A stretch of DNA of 64,000 nt from Varroa destructor (GCF_002443255.2 NW_019211456.1:53237743-53301742); one strand, 5' to 3'. Positions 1 through 15,126 are shown, counted from the first letter of the stretch. Numbers and translations are program-made. The notes: a model not told the origin generated them from the letters alone.

Positions 1-2386
1 CCGTGATATCATGGAATCAATTTCGGAAAAAAACCCAAAATGAGACACCAACGTTAAGCGATTAAAAAATTCCATATTTTTTAAGTAAGCGCGCATGATT
101 TCTGAGAAAACATAAGCATTTTATTAAGAGGTTGTAACTTCGCAGGTTCTCAGTGGAATATAATCAAGTAGGCTGTGCTCTTTTATACTGCTTCAAACCA
201 TGTAAAGTGAAAATAAGCTTGATTCTGCCCCTGCCTTGCAGATATTCTACTCCCATCTGGAATATTTAAAAATATATGTTCAAAAAGTGAAGGCTACAGA
301 AATTATTGGCAAAACATAAGCTATAATAAACTGAAAAAAAACTGGCCTGGAAAATGAAATTCAAGTACATTAAAAACGCAAAAAAGGTTTAAATTAGAAA
401 CCGAAATATTCCAAACAGAAAACATCAGACAAAGATTAATCTAGTTCACGCGATACCATAACCTAGTCCTTGTACTACATATATTTGCCGCTAAAACCAA
501 TAATTTGCGCTCTCTGCATTGATATTCTTGTCACATTCTGATTATTTTCATGCAGCATTAGCGCTGGCTCGTTTTCGTCACTCAAGCACTTTCACCAATC
601 TCTCTCGATTTCCTGATCTCATTTTTATAGGAGGCTGTTAAGAGAAATAAAAAAAGAGCCGTGTAGCGATACTAAATATAAATTACAAATATCATTATGT
701 GTAATATGATAACATATCAAGATGGAGGACTACTTCAAGGAATTAATTTTTAGATACTTTCAGTCTTAATTTGCTCGCATTGGCGTCGAGAAACCTTTGA
801 TTTTTTTAAAGTCGCATGTCGCGTATTGTTGATTGTGCGCGACTAAACATGTCTATAAACAAGCGATTCTAGCAATCTTTGGCATTTTCTATTTGTACAT
901 TTTGTTCAGTCATTTATAAGGCATAAACTTGACACGTTTCTTGCCTAGATCGTAGTAAGTTCGCCTTCATGTTTTCATTATGTTCGAACTCCTTTGTAGC
1001 TGTTTTCTGTTCTATTAATTCACAAGTGGCGGAAATTCACAAGTGATTAGTGTTTATAGTGGAATATCTAAATTAGGATAGCAGAACAATTGGACTAAAC
1101 TAATGGAATCGCTAAAACAACCTGACATGTCAACAGAGCAACGTAACCGAGTGATCAATAGACTGTACTAAAAAACAGAAGCGGAACAATAAGCTCTAAC
1201 TGGAAAACGGGGGTAATAGAAAAAAAAATGTGATAGAATAATTGCAGAATCGAATTCCGATTTAGACCGAGTAGGTATAAATCTGCTTCAATTGAGAATA
1301 ACAGCAAAACAGTATTAGGTAGCGCCCGACACGCATGCGCAGCACGGATTCCGTGCGAAGAATGCACAAATACGGTAACGACCTCTCTATCTTTTGCATT
1401 GATAGGCCAATGTTGTACCCTGTGGTATTATTTGTTAACATACAGCAACCGCACTGTTAATCAAGGTTATTAAATAACCAATGCTGTATTTTAAGACCTA
1501 TTTTATTTCTTTAAAATAGGGCTCTTTAGTTAGCGGTAATCGTTCTTTCGTGCATTCGATTTACCTCAAAAATGGTAAGGCCTAGAAGAAGAGCAAGGAC
1601 AAAAACTTCCGTGTAACTTGTGACGCGCCTCCAGGTAAAATTAGAGATTTTGTATATGTTAGTTTACTAGAAACACTAATTCCAATGCTCTTAACTGATG
1701 GGAGTTCGAAACTTTTCTCATTTGATGAATTTTCTAATTTTAAGTTGCTACTGTACCCGGCCTTTATCTCTAAAGCTGATACTTTCCAAATCATATGAGT
1801 TAATCGAGTGTTTTTGATTGTGGTTATTATTATTTTTACTGTATTTACTATTCAATATTCCTAGTGCTATCGTAGAACGTATGCAAACGTTTTCCAGTTT
1901 TAGTATCGTCATCAAAACACTAATAGCAAGACTAAATCTAACCAGCAGATCAAAGGTTTCCACTTCCATGCAGTTTTTAGACTTCACCGTTTTCAAAACA
2001 CCTCAAAACTAATTCTACATTAAATTAAGCGAGGGCCAGGGAAAACATTAAGTATAGTGACTCATTTTTTAGTGTGACAAGCTTTCGTTACTTGATATTC
2101 AGTACACTCAGTAATATTTAAAAACCTATTGTAAAAGTGGCGTTCCATTTACCAGAAGAAGGGAAGCTTTTATTTTTATATTAGATCCGTCCACTGCCTA
2201 TTAAAATGTAAAAAAAAGGTTGAAAATAAAACAGCTTAGAGCATTATGTACTTTAAATTTTTGAATTCGTGTAATTTTTATTATTTAAGACAAACATTTC
2301 TGAACAACGTAAACGTGTATTTTGCATAAATCATTCCTTGATATCATACATTATACAGAGGGGGAGGGCGTGCGAGATAAGTCAGC

Positions 2387-2416
2387 TAACAGTTACTTGT
2401 AATCAAGTAACTGTTA
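2387..2416. repeat. Perfect inverted repeat (13-bp arms, 4-base loop)
   Basis: TAACAGTTACTTG at 2387-2399 is followed by TAAT and then its exact reverse complement at 2404-2416. A perfect 13-bp stem with a 4-base loop is uncommon by chance. It has no flanking target duplication that I can see and lies in otherwise featureless DNA. Confidence 0.85.
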
Positions 2417-3736
2417 ATGTACCAATAATAATTACCGAAATAATTTTAAATATTTTAAGTTTTGTGTCTGGTACTGCCTTCAAGTGCTGCTTCAAAATGC
2501 TGGCTTCTAACAACACGCAAAAAGGTCGTCGTCCTGTTTGGAGTCTTGACCATTAAGTTTTTATAGGTGAACGCATTAGCATTGCATTATGAGGATAATG
2601 CATGTACATAACACCTAGGCACATACACAGTATTCCTTGACATTTGTTATATAGATATTTGCTTACAAATAAAATATCCGTTTAATTCTCTCATTCCTTG
2701 CAATGTAACTGTTATGAAAAACGATAGTTCTATCAGGTGGTTCCATTTCTTTGAGTGCAAGCCGTACTTCTACACATGCTGTTGCGTTGCGAAATCATAA
2801 TTTTTAAATCTTTTGCCAAAAATTAAATTAAAATTGTACACTTTTTATGATCCTCTTCTTATTTTAAATATTGTATTCAACAAGGTTTCGAAATTGTTAA
2901 TATAAATTAAGAACATCCGAGAATAGGCAGCGCTTATGCTGCACCTTTAGCAATGAGGAAATTTTGTCATGTTTTTTCTGTTAGCAATTTTGATGAATCG
3001 GGTACCTGCTAATAGTAGGTAAGCACATAATTTGCAATAAGTAGAGGCAGTAAAAGAATTTGCACAAATAGAGTATGCTGACTTTTTTTAATGTTCTCTT
3101 TGGAGCATAACTTTTATAATTATATTACTTCTAGGACACTTAGTGGAAGGTGATGTTTTTTCAAGCTATCAGCAAAAATAGAGCAGTAATTCAGCCTGAC
3201 AACAACGAATCGGAAGTAGAACAGAGTGTCAACACGGACTAGGTGAATAATATTGTTTTACATATTCTTGTAACATAGTGATATTTTTGTATATACAAAT
3301 AGACACCTAAATAACATTAGATCGAGTGAATTTTAAAGACTTAAATGAAAAAGGGTCCGTTTTTCGTTTTGGAAAATAGAGCTTCCACGTCAGCACCTAT
3401 ATACAATGTATAGTAAAATTTTCCTATTTAATTTGTATGTCATGCTTGATAATACACGTGTGAGATTTATATTTATCGTTCACTGTTTTGACCGCTCAAA
3501 ATATCTTTATCCCAATCACTGCAAAGGAAAGATGGACATATCCATTGTAACACTGGATAAGCACTTGCCTTCTTGTAGTGCGACGTTATCACCACTTTGG
3601 GGTTCATCACAGGGTTTTATTTAGCTTGCTACGTGATACACCAGCCCAACGCTGCGCATAACCTACCTTGTGTTGCTACATACAACCACTGTAATAATAA
3701 GAAGGGATGACACAACAAGTCTACACTTGAAAATGG

Positions 3737-3765
3737 ATATATATATATATATATATACATATATA
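3737..3765. repeat. TA microsatellite
   Basis: An uninterrupted AT dinucleotide run of about 21 bases is followed, after one C, by a further ATATATA. Confidence 0.9.
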
Positions 3766-6700
3766 AACCGCTCGAATGATGTGCTCCTACAGACCTGGGA
3801 AACCGACGAAGCTAGCAGCTCGGTTTTTTATTTGGGTATAAAAAGTTCACTGCGATTCATGAAACGATATCTTTAATTTAGCCACTAGATTAGATATTTT
3901 ATATAAAAAAAAAGTTATAGAGTATAGCGTGGGCTTATTCTAGCGGTATAATGGAAGGATAATATTTTTGCTAGTGAAATCGTTGTGCAGAAGCGCATAC
4001 TGTGTCTCACCGTTAAAGGGAACCAGGAAGCAATACTAATAGTCAAGTTGATTCCCATTATTAGGGCTACCTGTGCTCAATATTATATTAATGAACGCGG
4101 AGCATAGTCTTTACCGATCTTTTTCTGAATAAACTCTTTAATGATTTGATGAAAAAGGCGCGGTCTTTCTACTAGGTGAAAGACGGGACTTAAAGCGCAC
4201 TGGAATGAAGAACGCCGAACTTGATTTACATATATGAACTAGTATCCTCTTTTGTATAAGGATTTTGGATTTTTTTCGAGATTGCTTATTTATTATTATA
4301 CTTCAAACGGTTCTAACTGTTCTATTTAAATATAATATGCACCTAATAGGTATACGGGGTTAATTGGGACAAAATTGGGTTTGCATATAAACTGCACCTA
4401 GACGAAAACAGACATTTTGATGCACATCTTGAATCTACTTATAGAAGCTACCTGACGGACGTGTCTCTCTTTGCTTTAATTAAGGCTTCGATTCGGAATC
4501 TGAACCATGATTTTTTAAATTCCCGCGACACAATGGATCTAGATGTAGACTGTTAAGTTGTTCTAAGTTAAAAATCCTGCCTTTAGCAAATACTGTGTTA
4601 ATCTGCCATTTCGCTACAGCATGGAGAAACTATATTATATTTCAAACTTAACGATTTTATCTTCCTGAAATGTTCATATATTTATATGTTCGCTTTCAGT
4701 AATTCATATTTCTTTGGTGGCAAATGACTTTGGATTAAAATTAGAGAATGAACCAGCGATCATTTCAGTAATTGATTTTTGCACTAGTGGTTTACACGAA
4801 AGGTTTCTTCGTCAAAGAAGGGTCAAAGACAACCGTATAGTTGCTCTGTATTTGCCATGTCTGCTTTTTACCTATTTTGTAACGTAAGAAATGGACTTGA
4901 GATCCTTGCAATTTATCCTACACACGTGTTCCCAAAAAGCAGTTTTTAAATTCCAATTCGAAAGACCAGTACTGTTAGATATACTTTTGCGTCTTTCTAA
5001 TAAGTTTTTCACTTTTTTCAGGTAGTTTATTGCTATAGATACTCCGCGTTATTTATGGGGTTATTTTTAAAGCACCTACAGAGGCTAGCATTCGGCAAGG
5101 AGATTTGAGTCATACATGTCGTACGTAAAGACATTGAATCATAGCTGATATTCACCCATACTATGAAAACGAACCTCTCGCCCTCGCCATCATGTGTTTT
5201 GGTTTCATTATCCGGATGAACGCATCCCCACTATGACTAACACCCAGCAAAGTATGTGTACCTAACACCTTGTAATTATAAATTAATCATATTGAGTACA
5301 GGATTCTGAGAATTAATAATGGTTACTTTTGGATATTACTAAATGTAAAAACGGCCATTCTATTAGCTTAAGAAATATATTGTATTACCTAGTAGTAATT
5401 ACTTTATGAAAGTCAATTTATCCTATCACATTCGAAGCCCCACCTGTGGGATGTGCGTTCTACAATTTTTTTTATAAATATGGTGGTATAATAAATAAAA
5501 TATAAACACGGTAGTTGATCGGTTTAGGTACATTTAAGTTTCGTTAATGTTCTGTATAAAATTCCAGTGTTTTCACAATAGAAGAATGGAAGAAAGTGTT
5601 GCAAATCAATGTGGCAGACCGAGTAACTTCCTTTAAATGCCGCATAAAGTTAGCTTTGCACTTCATATTTGCACAAAGGTTTTTAGCTAATGAATTAATA
5701 TCTAAGTCAATGCTGGATTTAAAAAAGTAAGTGCCTTTTACATAAGTTAGTATTTTCGTGCACAAATCTGAGGCAACGATAATCGCGTTATAAGCAATTA
5801 GTACGCCGCCCTGCAGTTGCTAAGATGCTTTAAGCATGATACTTTCGACCACGACTCAGAATGCTGTGTTCTTCGTTTCACATCTGTATTACACTGTTGA
5901 GTTTGAAATTAGTCTCTCCATCAAATAAGTTTTTAGACAATTCCATAAAATTGGTACTCATAAAACAGTTTATCATGAAAGTGAAGTAGCACATGGTACA
6001 GAGGAACACTGAATATCCAATATTTGGAACATCGTCTTCCCTCATTAGTTTACCTTAGTTATTTTTTTAAATAAGCTTATTTCAAGTACTTTCAACACTC
6101 CAATATTTCATTTTGAACTGACTAACACCACACAGGCAGGGCAGTTATAATCATACTTGTATTAAAGTTGAAACACATTATTATTGACAGTCGAGCCACA
6201 CATGCAAAAAATAATACTCTGTGATAGATACGTACTGCAGATAGAAAAACCATAAAAACACTGTCTTCTCAAAAGCTGTGCATGCCATGGTTTCTAAGCA
6301 AGTGAAAACATGTCAAACATTTTTTATAAACAGCTCTTTGGCGCACCTTGAAGATGTATAATTTCCACGTCGTTCACCTTTCACACCGATTGGCCTTTGC
6401 ACGCAACTCCGTATATGTTGCATATGCGAAGACCTAATGACGCGTGTGAACGAAAAGGTAAACCATTCCTAAAATTACCATATTTTTTATAAAGTTTCAC
6501 TTTTGTTCATGTAATTAACAATCAATATATTCCTTCTACTTTTTTTTTAAATATGGAATTGCCTGTGGTAGTTCAAGTCTGTAAAGCGCAATAACAAAAG
6601 ATAAGCTGAGTGCTAGTTTTTACAAAACTTGGTTTGTTCCTGAAACTGCATATTTGGTTTAAACCTAATTTGTAGGTCAACTTGTAAGATTCAGTAATTT

Positions 6701-9102
6701 AGAGTCTACTAAATAATCGCTTTTACCTAATAACACCGTAGCCTGTACCCCTATATGTGGATATCTTCAAGTTCTGAAAAGTATTCAGTTCTTTAGTTTA
6801 TTTTGATGTACTGGTGATATACAAATAAATGATATACAAGCAAACAAAGTCCTGTTTTTTTTGCATGGATCTTCATATATGATCAGGAGGGTAACTCTAG
6901 TCGTCAAAGGAGATTTTCTAGTTACGATCTGATAGATTACCTATTTACTCATACGCTTATAGGGCTGTTTGAAAATTCGAATGCCCTTGCAGCATATCAA
7001 ATTAAAATATTTCAATATTTATATATATGATGAATAATTGTTATGCATTCCTATCCACTTTGAGTGCAATTAACTGTCATATTTTCATACGCTTCTGAGA
7101 GAATCTTCTTTTTTTAATATTCAAAGTTGAACTGTTAATACATAATTCAAAGTACCTCACACATAAAAAATCGGATTATAATATGCACAATCATATTGGA
7201 ATTTTAATGACATATGGTATTGGAAATTGAGCACTATCGTAGTGACTTGACTATCTTCCGATAAGCTGGTGGCCCCTCTTGGCTTGTGATGCTAAATGCG
7301 TTGCAGTTTCCACCGCTTTTAAGATTTTAACACAAACTTTGATTATTTCTGTGGAAGAACCTAACCTACACAGTTGTGGTGATCGCATAGTCCATAGCAT
7401 AGGAAGCCGCTATGACAACTTGTGCGTTATAACCGGCTTCTGATGCGTGCAGTTGCTGGTTAAGCATACGCCTGATTTATTCACGGTACTACCAATATCC
7501 ATATCGTCGACGGACTAAACTATAAACACCCACGTACATTAGGTGACAAATATACGCAGCCACTTTCACTCAACATTTTTCGTATTATTCTTTTGGCGGA
7601 CTAACTTCCCTTGAATGTCTCGAATTGGAACACAAAGAGATTGTCATTTTAATGGCTTATGTGATACCTTTGGATAAAAACCAGGTTAGTTACTGTCTAG
7701 CGCAATGACTCGCACCTATAAAAACTAATAAGCGGATTATTTTATAATAAACTGCATATTGACTTCTTTCCGCTGGCGTTCATCGTTATTAGTGATATAA
7801 CATAAAAGGCATACATCATAATTATCGTACTATATCATTCTCTTAGGGCGTTATGTTGTTCGCGTATCCGTAATATATATGTATATAAATGCATGAACTT
7901 GTATTACTCTTCTATAAACTTTTGTCGCCAATTATATCGAGCAGATTAATCATTTATAATTGTAAAATTCAACTTAGAAAATAATATAAAGGCTCATTTA
8001 TAATAAGTAAATTTAAAAATATTCAAAACGTATTCAGAGGTTCCCGTACTCTTGATGTTAAAAAAGCTTGTCTTTTATCTTATGTTTATCTTCAAATCAT
8101 ATGCAGTATTTTTGTAATTTTGATTAATGTATGACCATTGATTTCTCCTAGAATATCATACACCACTGAACTTTCGCTATTCCTTTGAAAGACAGCCTTT
8201 GAAATCCGTATCGAAGCTTGTACCTGAAGCTTTTTAGAAAAAAATTATATTACGTCTTGCTTAGTAGTTAAATCTCAAACAAACACATTCTAGCTAACTT
8301 TGGCTTTCGAAAACTAGTCAATACATTCTCAAATCTTTGAAAATCTTGTTTACTTTAGAAATGCTTTTCAAGCAAGTTAAACTAATAGTGATGAATATGT
8401 GAATTCTTATATGTTTGAAATTGAAAATAGTAAGGGTGACCGAAAATCTGACAGAAAGCTCTATAAAAAAATGCAAAATTAAAAAAAACCTCGACTAACT
8501 AGAGAAATATTGATTCTAGAAAAAATAAAGCGTTTTTTTTTGCTCAAAATTGGGAGATTTATTGAATGATATGTATTTCGGAATATCGAAGGTGGATACT
8601 CCGAAAAACATAATTGTTATAGCAAATCTGAATTTGCCGGCGTGTAGGTTTTTATACTTTTCCTTTAAACCTTACTGTGTTCAAGAAAGATAAAAAGTTG
8701 GTTATATAATTACTCTCAAGTATTCCCGTTAATTCCCTGCCCAGCATTGCACTCCGGAATTAATCACTGTTACGATCAACGTTAAATAGTTTTTTAAAAG
8801 TCGAGTTTATGATGCCCCTTTATAGACTCAAGCTAGATCGTTAAATATGGTGTAAAGAAAAGTAACATTTAATAATTTCGGATTGTTTATGAGAACTGAA
8901 GAAAAAATGCAAGTGTAATGAATTACATCGACATGTACAAGGAAGGTACGTGATGTAGATTGTAGTAGCATTGTATATGCGTACTATATAAGGTGCGCCG
9001 ATCACGGAACGAAAGCTATACAAAATGCGATTATATATTCTTTGCCATACGTCTACATACATTCTAATCATTATGCATGTTTTCTTCTGATTTGATATAT
9101 TT

Positions 9103-9116
9103 CCCCCCCCCCCCCC
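9103..9116. repeat. Poly-C homopolymer run
   Basis: Fourteen consecutive C residues lie in AT-rich DNA. Homopolymers this long are also prone to length error in sequencing. Confidence 0.9.
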
Positions 9117-9826
9117 ATTTGTGTAACTGTTCACAGTGATTATTAATTATTATTATGATTATTATCTAATTTCTATTGAAAAAACCCGGCTTTAGCTATG
9201 TTTTTTTAGGATTTCCATATAACAAGTCAGTATCCTACATATAGTCATCCAAAGCGCTTGGTCGTCTCTTCGCGGTTGATGAATGGTTTCTTCACAATTT
9301 TTTACAATTTGAAACTATTTATGTTTTCAAGCCAAATAAGCCAGCAGAACCTTTTTTTTTGATATTCATCCTATTGATTACTTTGTTCATTACTGAGTCG
9401 TCACCACACGTTGTGACTTAGTGCTAACGTAGTAGAGTTCATTTTATAATCAATATATTTCCGACCCTGTTAAAACACACTTTTATCAATTTGAGCAATT
9501 GTGTTTTGATGTACAGTGTCGCTACAATCTATGTTTTAGAACATCTCATAGAAACGCGCACTACAACGACTAATTAGTCAACATTATTGAAATGCTCATG
9601 TAGTTGACCGTGACACCTTTCTCAATCCTGAAAGCCTTTCATGTCCTTCTAATTTTAATTTAAAGCCCTCTAATCTAAGGGTCAAGGTCATAGTCAGTGT
9701 ATAGATATCATGACCAGAAACCCTGGTGATGCTTCGCACGTCAGTATTTAGGAACTAGACCTCTCGTCTAATAACGTTAACTCACTGCCCATTAATGTCT
9801 AATTTTTCGAATTCAAATCAAAGGAA

Positions 9827-10060
9827 GTGAGAATTGACATAAACACTGCCGCTTGTTGCGGGGATAAAGTGCGCCTCGAAATTACGTGGAACAATGGTTT
9901 AGTCTGTGAAACTGTAGCATACAGACAGCTGGTTCAGCTTTTTTGTGTTCACTACGCCGGTGCCTTTACCTCTGACCCATTTAAGTCAGCAAGCAATATT
10001 CCTGCACATTTAATTATTTTAGCTCTCAAGATAGCGTTTATACATTTTTTGACACATTGA
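9827..10060 (+). CDS. Unrecognised open frame (candidate exon)
   Basis: The frame is open from just after a TAA near 9801 to a TGA at 10058-10060 and has no ATG near its 5' end, so if real it would be an internal or terminal exon. The peptide has a mixed, protein-like composition (for example DKVRLEITWNNGLVCETVAY) with four cysteines and a hydrophobic C-terminal stretch. I recognise no domain. No polyadenylation signal closely follows the stop and no strong acceptor precedes it. It could equally be a chance frame. Confidence 0.15.
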   Translation: MRIDINTAACCGDKVRLEITWNNGLVCETVAYRQLVQLFCVHYAGAFTSDPFKSASNIPAHLIILALKIAFIHFLTH

Positions 10061-11983
10061 TTTCTGGAAAACTTTAAGTAGACGATATTCACAAATAAAG
10101 TTATTTGTGTAGTAAAGCGATAGATGTTACTTAATTTATCCGAAATATATTATAGAAGTAACTAAGCGTATTGGTATTGACGCATTTACTTGATAGGATT
10201 ATGAGAAGTACACGTATGACCACATTCTTAGGATATCGGAAAATTGAGAAATGCGGCCTGGGAGTCATACATACGATAATTTTTGCAGAAAATATGATTA
10301 AGGATAGTGTCAACATAATTTATTCAGACACAGTGCTTCAAGACTTTCACTTCAACGTTATCTTTGCTCAGAATAGCTTTGATCTCTAGAACGTTTAATT
10401 AAAACCAATACGTTTTTTTCCAATAAAAAAGTTTGGTTTATAGTTTTGAAATGAAATGCCGGAAACAAAATCTGTTCTGCAGTACGCCGGAATTGTCTAC
10501 ATAGAGCGCGTTACTTGGAATCATGTATTTTATATATATCTTACTTTTACATATAGCTTTACGAAACTCTTGTTTTACCGAAATAATTTTGTTTTTCTTA
10601 TGACGTTCATACCTACAAAAACATATTGATCTAACTGATTCTTCACATGTTGGATTTATAAGATGTGTGTCGGCAGTATAGACACAAGCTCGAAACATCT
10701 AAGCTCAAGCTTATATTATGACTCTATGGTGAAGTTGATTTCCAAATGTTGTATTGTGCACATTGTTTGCGAGTCAATTTTTAGGCATGGCAAGGTTAAA
10801 AATGAGTTTGGTTAGAAGACGGCTAAACGACTAAGGTTTAAATTAATATTTTGATCAGGCTAATAAAATCTTTTTTACGATTTGTGAAATCGGTTTTCGC
10901 AAACTGTAGTTTGCTAACTTTTTAAATGAGTTTGGTTTACAACATTATAAATAATAACAGAAAAATTGCGAATTTAAAAAATGCTTTACATAATTATATG
11001 CCGTGGACCATAGTAAGTAATTATTAGAAAATTAGCTAAAAGGCATTTTTTACATCATTCATTTTCAATATTTTTCATCAGTTTCAATCATTTTCAAATA
11101 AAGATGATAAAATTACTTTAATTTGAGTCGAGTAGTTGATAAGTCTACAAATATCTTAGTTTTTTTTCGGACCAAAAAAGACCAAAGTAAAATGACACGT
11201 AAATTTTGCAGTAGTTTCTTTTAAGAACACGTACCTTACAAGAACACGCTAACGTATATATATGCATATTACAGCTGTCTTACCTTGCATATTGCTACGA
11301 CGCCTGAGGTTTTTAATTGAAGAAATACAAAATATTTTTTAAATGAATTCAAAACCCTTCCATGCAGAGAGCTTCCTTAAATGTAAAGTTCGTACCGTTA
11401 TCATAATGGTAGTCTATGGTATTTTTAACAAAGCATAACCTTTCTCATAATCACTCAGAAGTACTTGTCGAGTAGTGTGCTACTTATTATTTTTCGTCGC
11501 CTTTGCTTGTGTACCTTCAATATTTACGCAAGTTTATAATATTGTACATTATCTCCACGATAAAGCACTCTCGATATAGTGGTCCACATATATTTGCTTT
11601 TTTTTTTCTACAATATTTTACATGATATATATATATATTTTTTTTTATATTAAAAGTAAGTTTAGTTAAAACGGATGATACGCTGACGGAGCAAAGTTGG
11701 AGCTACTACAGCTCGTAGGTGCGATCAAACATCTCGGTCAAATCCAGTATTTCTCTTTCTATGCAAGAACCCTGACTTGATAAACAGTGGTTTCTACTTT
11801 AATCATTGCTTTAATTATTCATTCCTTCACTTAATTCACAATAGGCTTTTTTTGGAATAAAAGCCAACGAGCCATTATTATAAACTTGATTGGAGAGCAG
11901 TATTCAAGACCTTTTTTAATAATTTTCTTTGTCCATTATGCGTCACTGGTCGCAGTCATATGAAAAGAGCCGATTTATTTTAA
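10061..11983. other. Gene-free AT-rich stretch
   Basis: There are only short chance frames and A/T runs, including a TA run followed by a T run near 11620-11647. I recognise nothing else. Confidence 0.55.
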
Positions 11984-12244
11984 TTGACCGCTGAAGTTGA
12001 CCATTTAGTCAAGCACGCTGCTCTAAATGACAATAGTCAAGTTAACGAGGCATCCGAACTTCAAGATCTTGAATTATTTTCCGGCACACAGATGAATTCA
12101 GTTTCATCTGACACGCCTGGAGTATTTTTAGCCTCATCTAACAAAAGACGTGGTTTTCGGTTTGTACATCCGTACTCAGTGGTTTTACTGTTCGTAAAAT
12201 CTTCGTACTTAACGAAATCCTCCTTTTTTGAAAAGTTAATTTGA
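11984..12244 (+). CDS. Unrecognised open frame (candidate exon)
   Basis: The open frame begins directly after an in-frame TAA and closes with TGA. The first ATG lies well inside (codons reading MNSVSSDTPG). The first two-thirds encode a hydrophilic, acidic, Ser/Asn/Leu-rich peptide that looks protein-like. A possible acceptor, CATTTAG, lies at about 12001-12009 and would keep this frame. The final third turns into a hydrophobic, chance-like sequence. There is no recognisable domain. Confidence 0.15.
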   Translation: MTAEVDHLVKHAALNDNSQVNEASELQDLELFSGTQMNSVSSDTPGVFLASSNKRRGFRFVHPYSVVLLFVKSSYLTKSSFFEKLI

Positions 12245-15088
12245 AAACTATCAATGATTCACACACGCGACATACCTCACTGACATTCTACTAAATAATT
12301 CTCACAAATCGTATTTATCCAAACACAATGCGAACGGATAGTAATCTGTATCTATCTAAAGAAAGAGATTATAAAATCAATCGTGCATTAAATATAGGCA
12401 TTTGTAGTGCGATCTCGAGTAACTGACTGTTAGAAAAATATGAAGATTTACCAAGAAATCCACTTAATTGTAATTTATCATTTCCATGAATGTCATACTC
12501 TTCCATACTAGGCTGGCGGTCGTACCTGCTTTTATATGCTGCCGTCTATATGACTGATGACATCGTCCTTAGTAAATAATCTCGAGTGATATTTGTTGCT
12601 TAGTTTTGAAAGTACAAAATCTAGCTAGTTTCCAATTAGCTATAACATTAGCTATGACTTGGATCTTCTAAAGGCAATTCTAATACATCGTAGATGCGTT
12701 TTAAAACTCCACAGATCGAGCAGTCCAGTCAGTCTTGATGCGGCAGATACTTGGCCAAGATCGTAAGTAAGCTAACTATCTTGGCCAGTTGTTTCTTCAA
12801 ACTCTAATACTTCCATTCTTACGTATGTTTCATTACCTGTTCTTTTGTCTACGAGTTAGGGGTGTTCCCGAGCAAGCACCGTCATGCTTTTATAAACAGC
12901 TCCTTGAACAGGTATGTACGTATGCTGTAGTGCTTTAAAACGAAGCATCTTCTAGGCTTATCAAGGTTATGTCAGCACTCCACGCCGACGTTACTAGGCC
13001 TTTTTTGAATTATCTAGATCTGTCCACACATCAAGCTCTTTTAACAAGCATCGGTTTTCATTGTTTTGCAGCTCTATATATTCTGACCCTTGTTGTTTGA
13101 TAGACAAATCAGTGTACATATCTGTCATAAACAAAAATACATCTGATCTCCGCTGCCACCAGTCGTCTAGCAATCCTCTCAAAAAACTACCTTAATACAA
13201 TCATGACAACATATTAAGTATTCTTAGCTATTTTTTATCCATTGTATCCAAAGGGTAAAAATACATTTACAGTATATTATCTGTCTTAATTGATAACTTA
13301 ACGTATGATTAGGCTTTACATAAACCTATCATATAATTTTTAGTAGATGCTCTGCTCTTCAAATTGATGCTGCTTCTGGATCTGTTTGAAGGTTTATTTG
13401 AATTCTGAGTAACTAAATTGAGAATCTACCTTAGAAGTACTTCATTGTATACTTTATGGAAAAAATTAGTCTACACAGACACTTACTCCAGCTTTAGCTG
13501 ATCGAAGGCCTAATAATTATCATATATATGTGATTCCGGTTCTCTTTAATTTGTCTCAACACATTTCTTTGTCACTGTAAACTGCAAGGAATATGCTGAC
13601 GTCAAAAAAAATTATATCGATCTTGCTATACACTATTGTCTAGCTCTACAAATCATCTCACAAACTATAGTGTTTCTCTTATTCAAGTGTTGCGCAAGTG
13701 AATATTTATATGACGAATATCTTACTTCGATGTAATTTTGGTAATTAAATTGTTTAAAAATGCATGATGTCTTGTGTAATGATTTCTAATCTACATTTAT
13801 CTAAATGGACGACGCTTTACTGTTTCGACCGCCGTGCTTTTATTACTATACTGGAATATTTGTATAGATATTCTAACATGCACATAATATGGGGCTCAGT
13901 CAAACTCTACATAACAGAATTTCGAAAATAATATCAGTCCGAAAGCATTATTTGGATACTGAGAGATTAATTGTTAATTAACAAATTAAACAAGACATTA
14001 TAATTAAGGATGATCGAAGCTCAAAATATGCTGAACTAAGCAACCGGTTTAGTGTTCGGAGTGGTTTTATTCAGATAAGGTTATGTATATATACTGGTTA
14101 TTCAAATAAAACTACCTAAAAGTTCCATGAGTTTGATTGAAGAGAGGTGTGAAAACTGCTTTCCTATGTTTGCTAGTAATAGAATATGTGAGGATGTTTC
14201 TCCTGGAGTAACGTTTTTGAACTGTTGTGGAAAAGAAGGCACTTAGTGAGACAGGTATTTGGTCCCCCACCCCCTGGCTAGAATCACTGCTGTGGCATAG
14301 GTTTGGCATGTTCTTTTCTCATGCATATCTCCTAAGCGCCCACTCAGAGTACTCTATTTTTAAGCTAAGATGTTCGTGAATTCCCTGTCCGCTCCTGATT
14401 TACCTTTGACACAATGCCACACGTTTTCCATCGTATTCAGCTTCGGTGATTTTCTAAGCAATGGCAGGGATTCAATATCATTTGCAGTAAACACCCTGTT
14501 GCCGTATAATATAATAACGTGTCGTGCACGGTCATATAATACAAACCCGGATTCATTTTCGTATCTGAAGTATTTTTGCCTAAATTACCTCATCTTACTG
14601 TAATTTTAATCCAGTTGACGAAATGTAGGGTTCCCGCAACATGGGTGACACCATATTTCCCATACGCAACACTATAATTTCCCTTGGATATGTGACTTGC
14701 CGAATTATACAAACCTTGTAAAGTTTTTCACCAAAATGCTTGTAGACGTGTTGCCCAAAATTTTAAAATGTACTACCAAAATAAACCGTTTTCAAGCTTT
14801 TAATTATTTAACTTTTGAACAACTTAGTCTATTCAAAATAATCTGTGGTCACAACGATGTTCTTATCATCGAAGAGCTGAGAGTAACGTTAATTCCCATA
14901 CTTCACCTATAATCATTTATGTCTCTTCATAAACGGCACAAACGGAGTCAAATACCTGATTTATGCATAATTGTTCAAAGTCTTAGCACCATACATCTCA
15001 GTGAGTGGCTGTTCTTTCAGAATTGTCTAAAAACGTATGCAGATATTTGATTTGGGTGCAAGATGTCTTCGGTCAAACTCGACTGTGA

Positions 15089-15089
15089 C

Positions 15090-15126
<37 letters not shown>
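15089..15126. repeat. Compound TA/GA microsatellite
   Basis: About 20 bases of alternating TA run directly into about 18 bases of alternating GA. Confidence 0.9.

Larger units (their letters stand above)
1..9802. other. Gene-free AT-rich stretch
   Basis: I see no supportable gene here. Frames on both strands are short (up to about 97 codons), as expected by chance at this base composition, and none resembles a known family or carries a convincing acceptor, donor and polyadenylation set. The stretch holds a perfect hairpin at 2387-2416, a TA microsatellite at 3737-3765, a 14-base C run at 9103-9116 and an ATT-rich run at about 9139-9166. It could be intergenic or part of a long intron of a gene whose exons lie outside the window. 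Confidence 0.6.
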
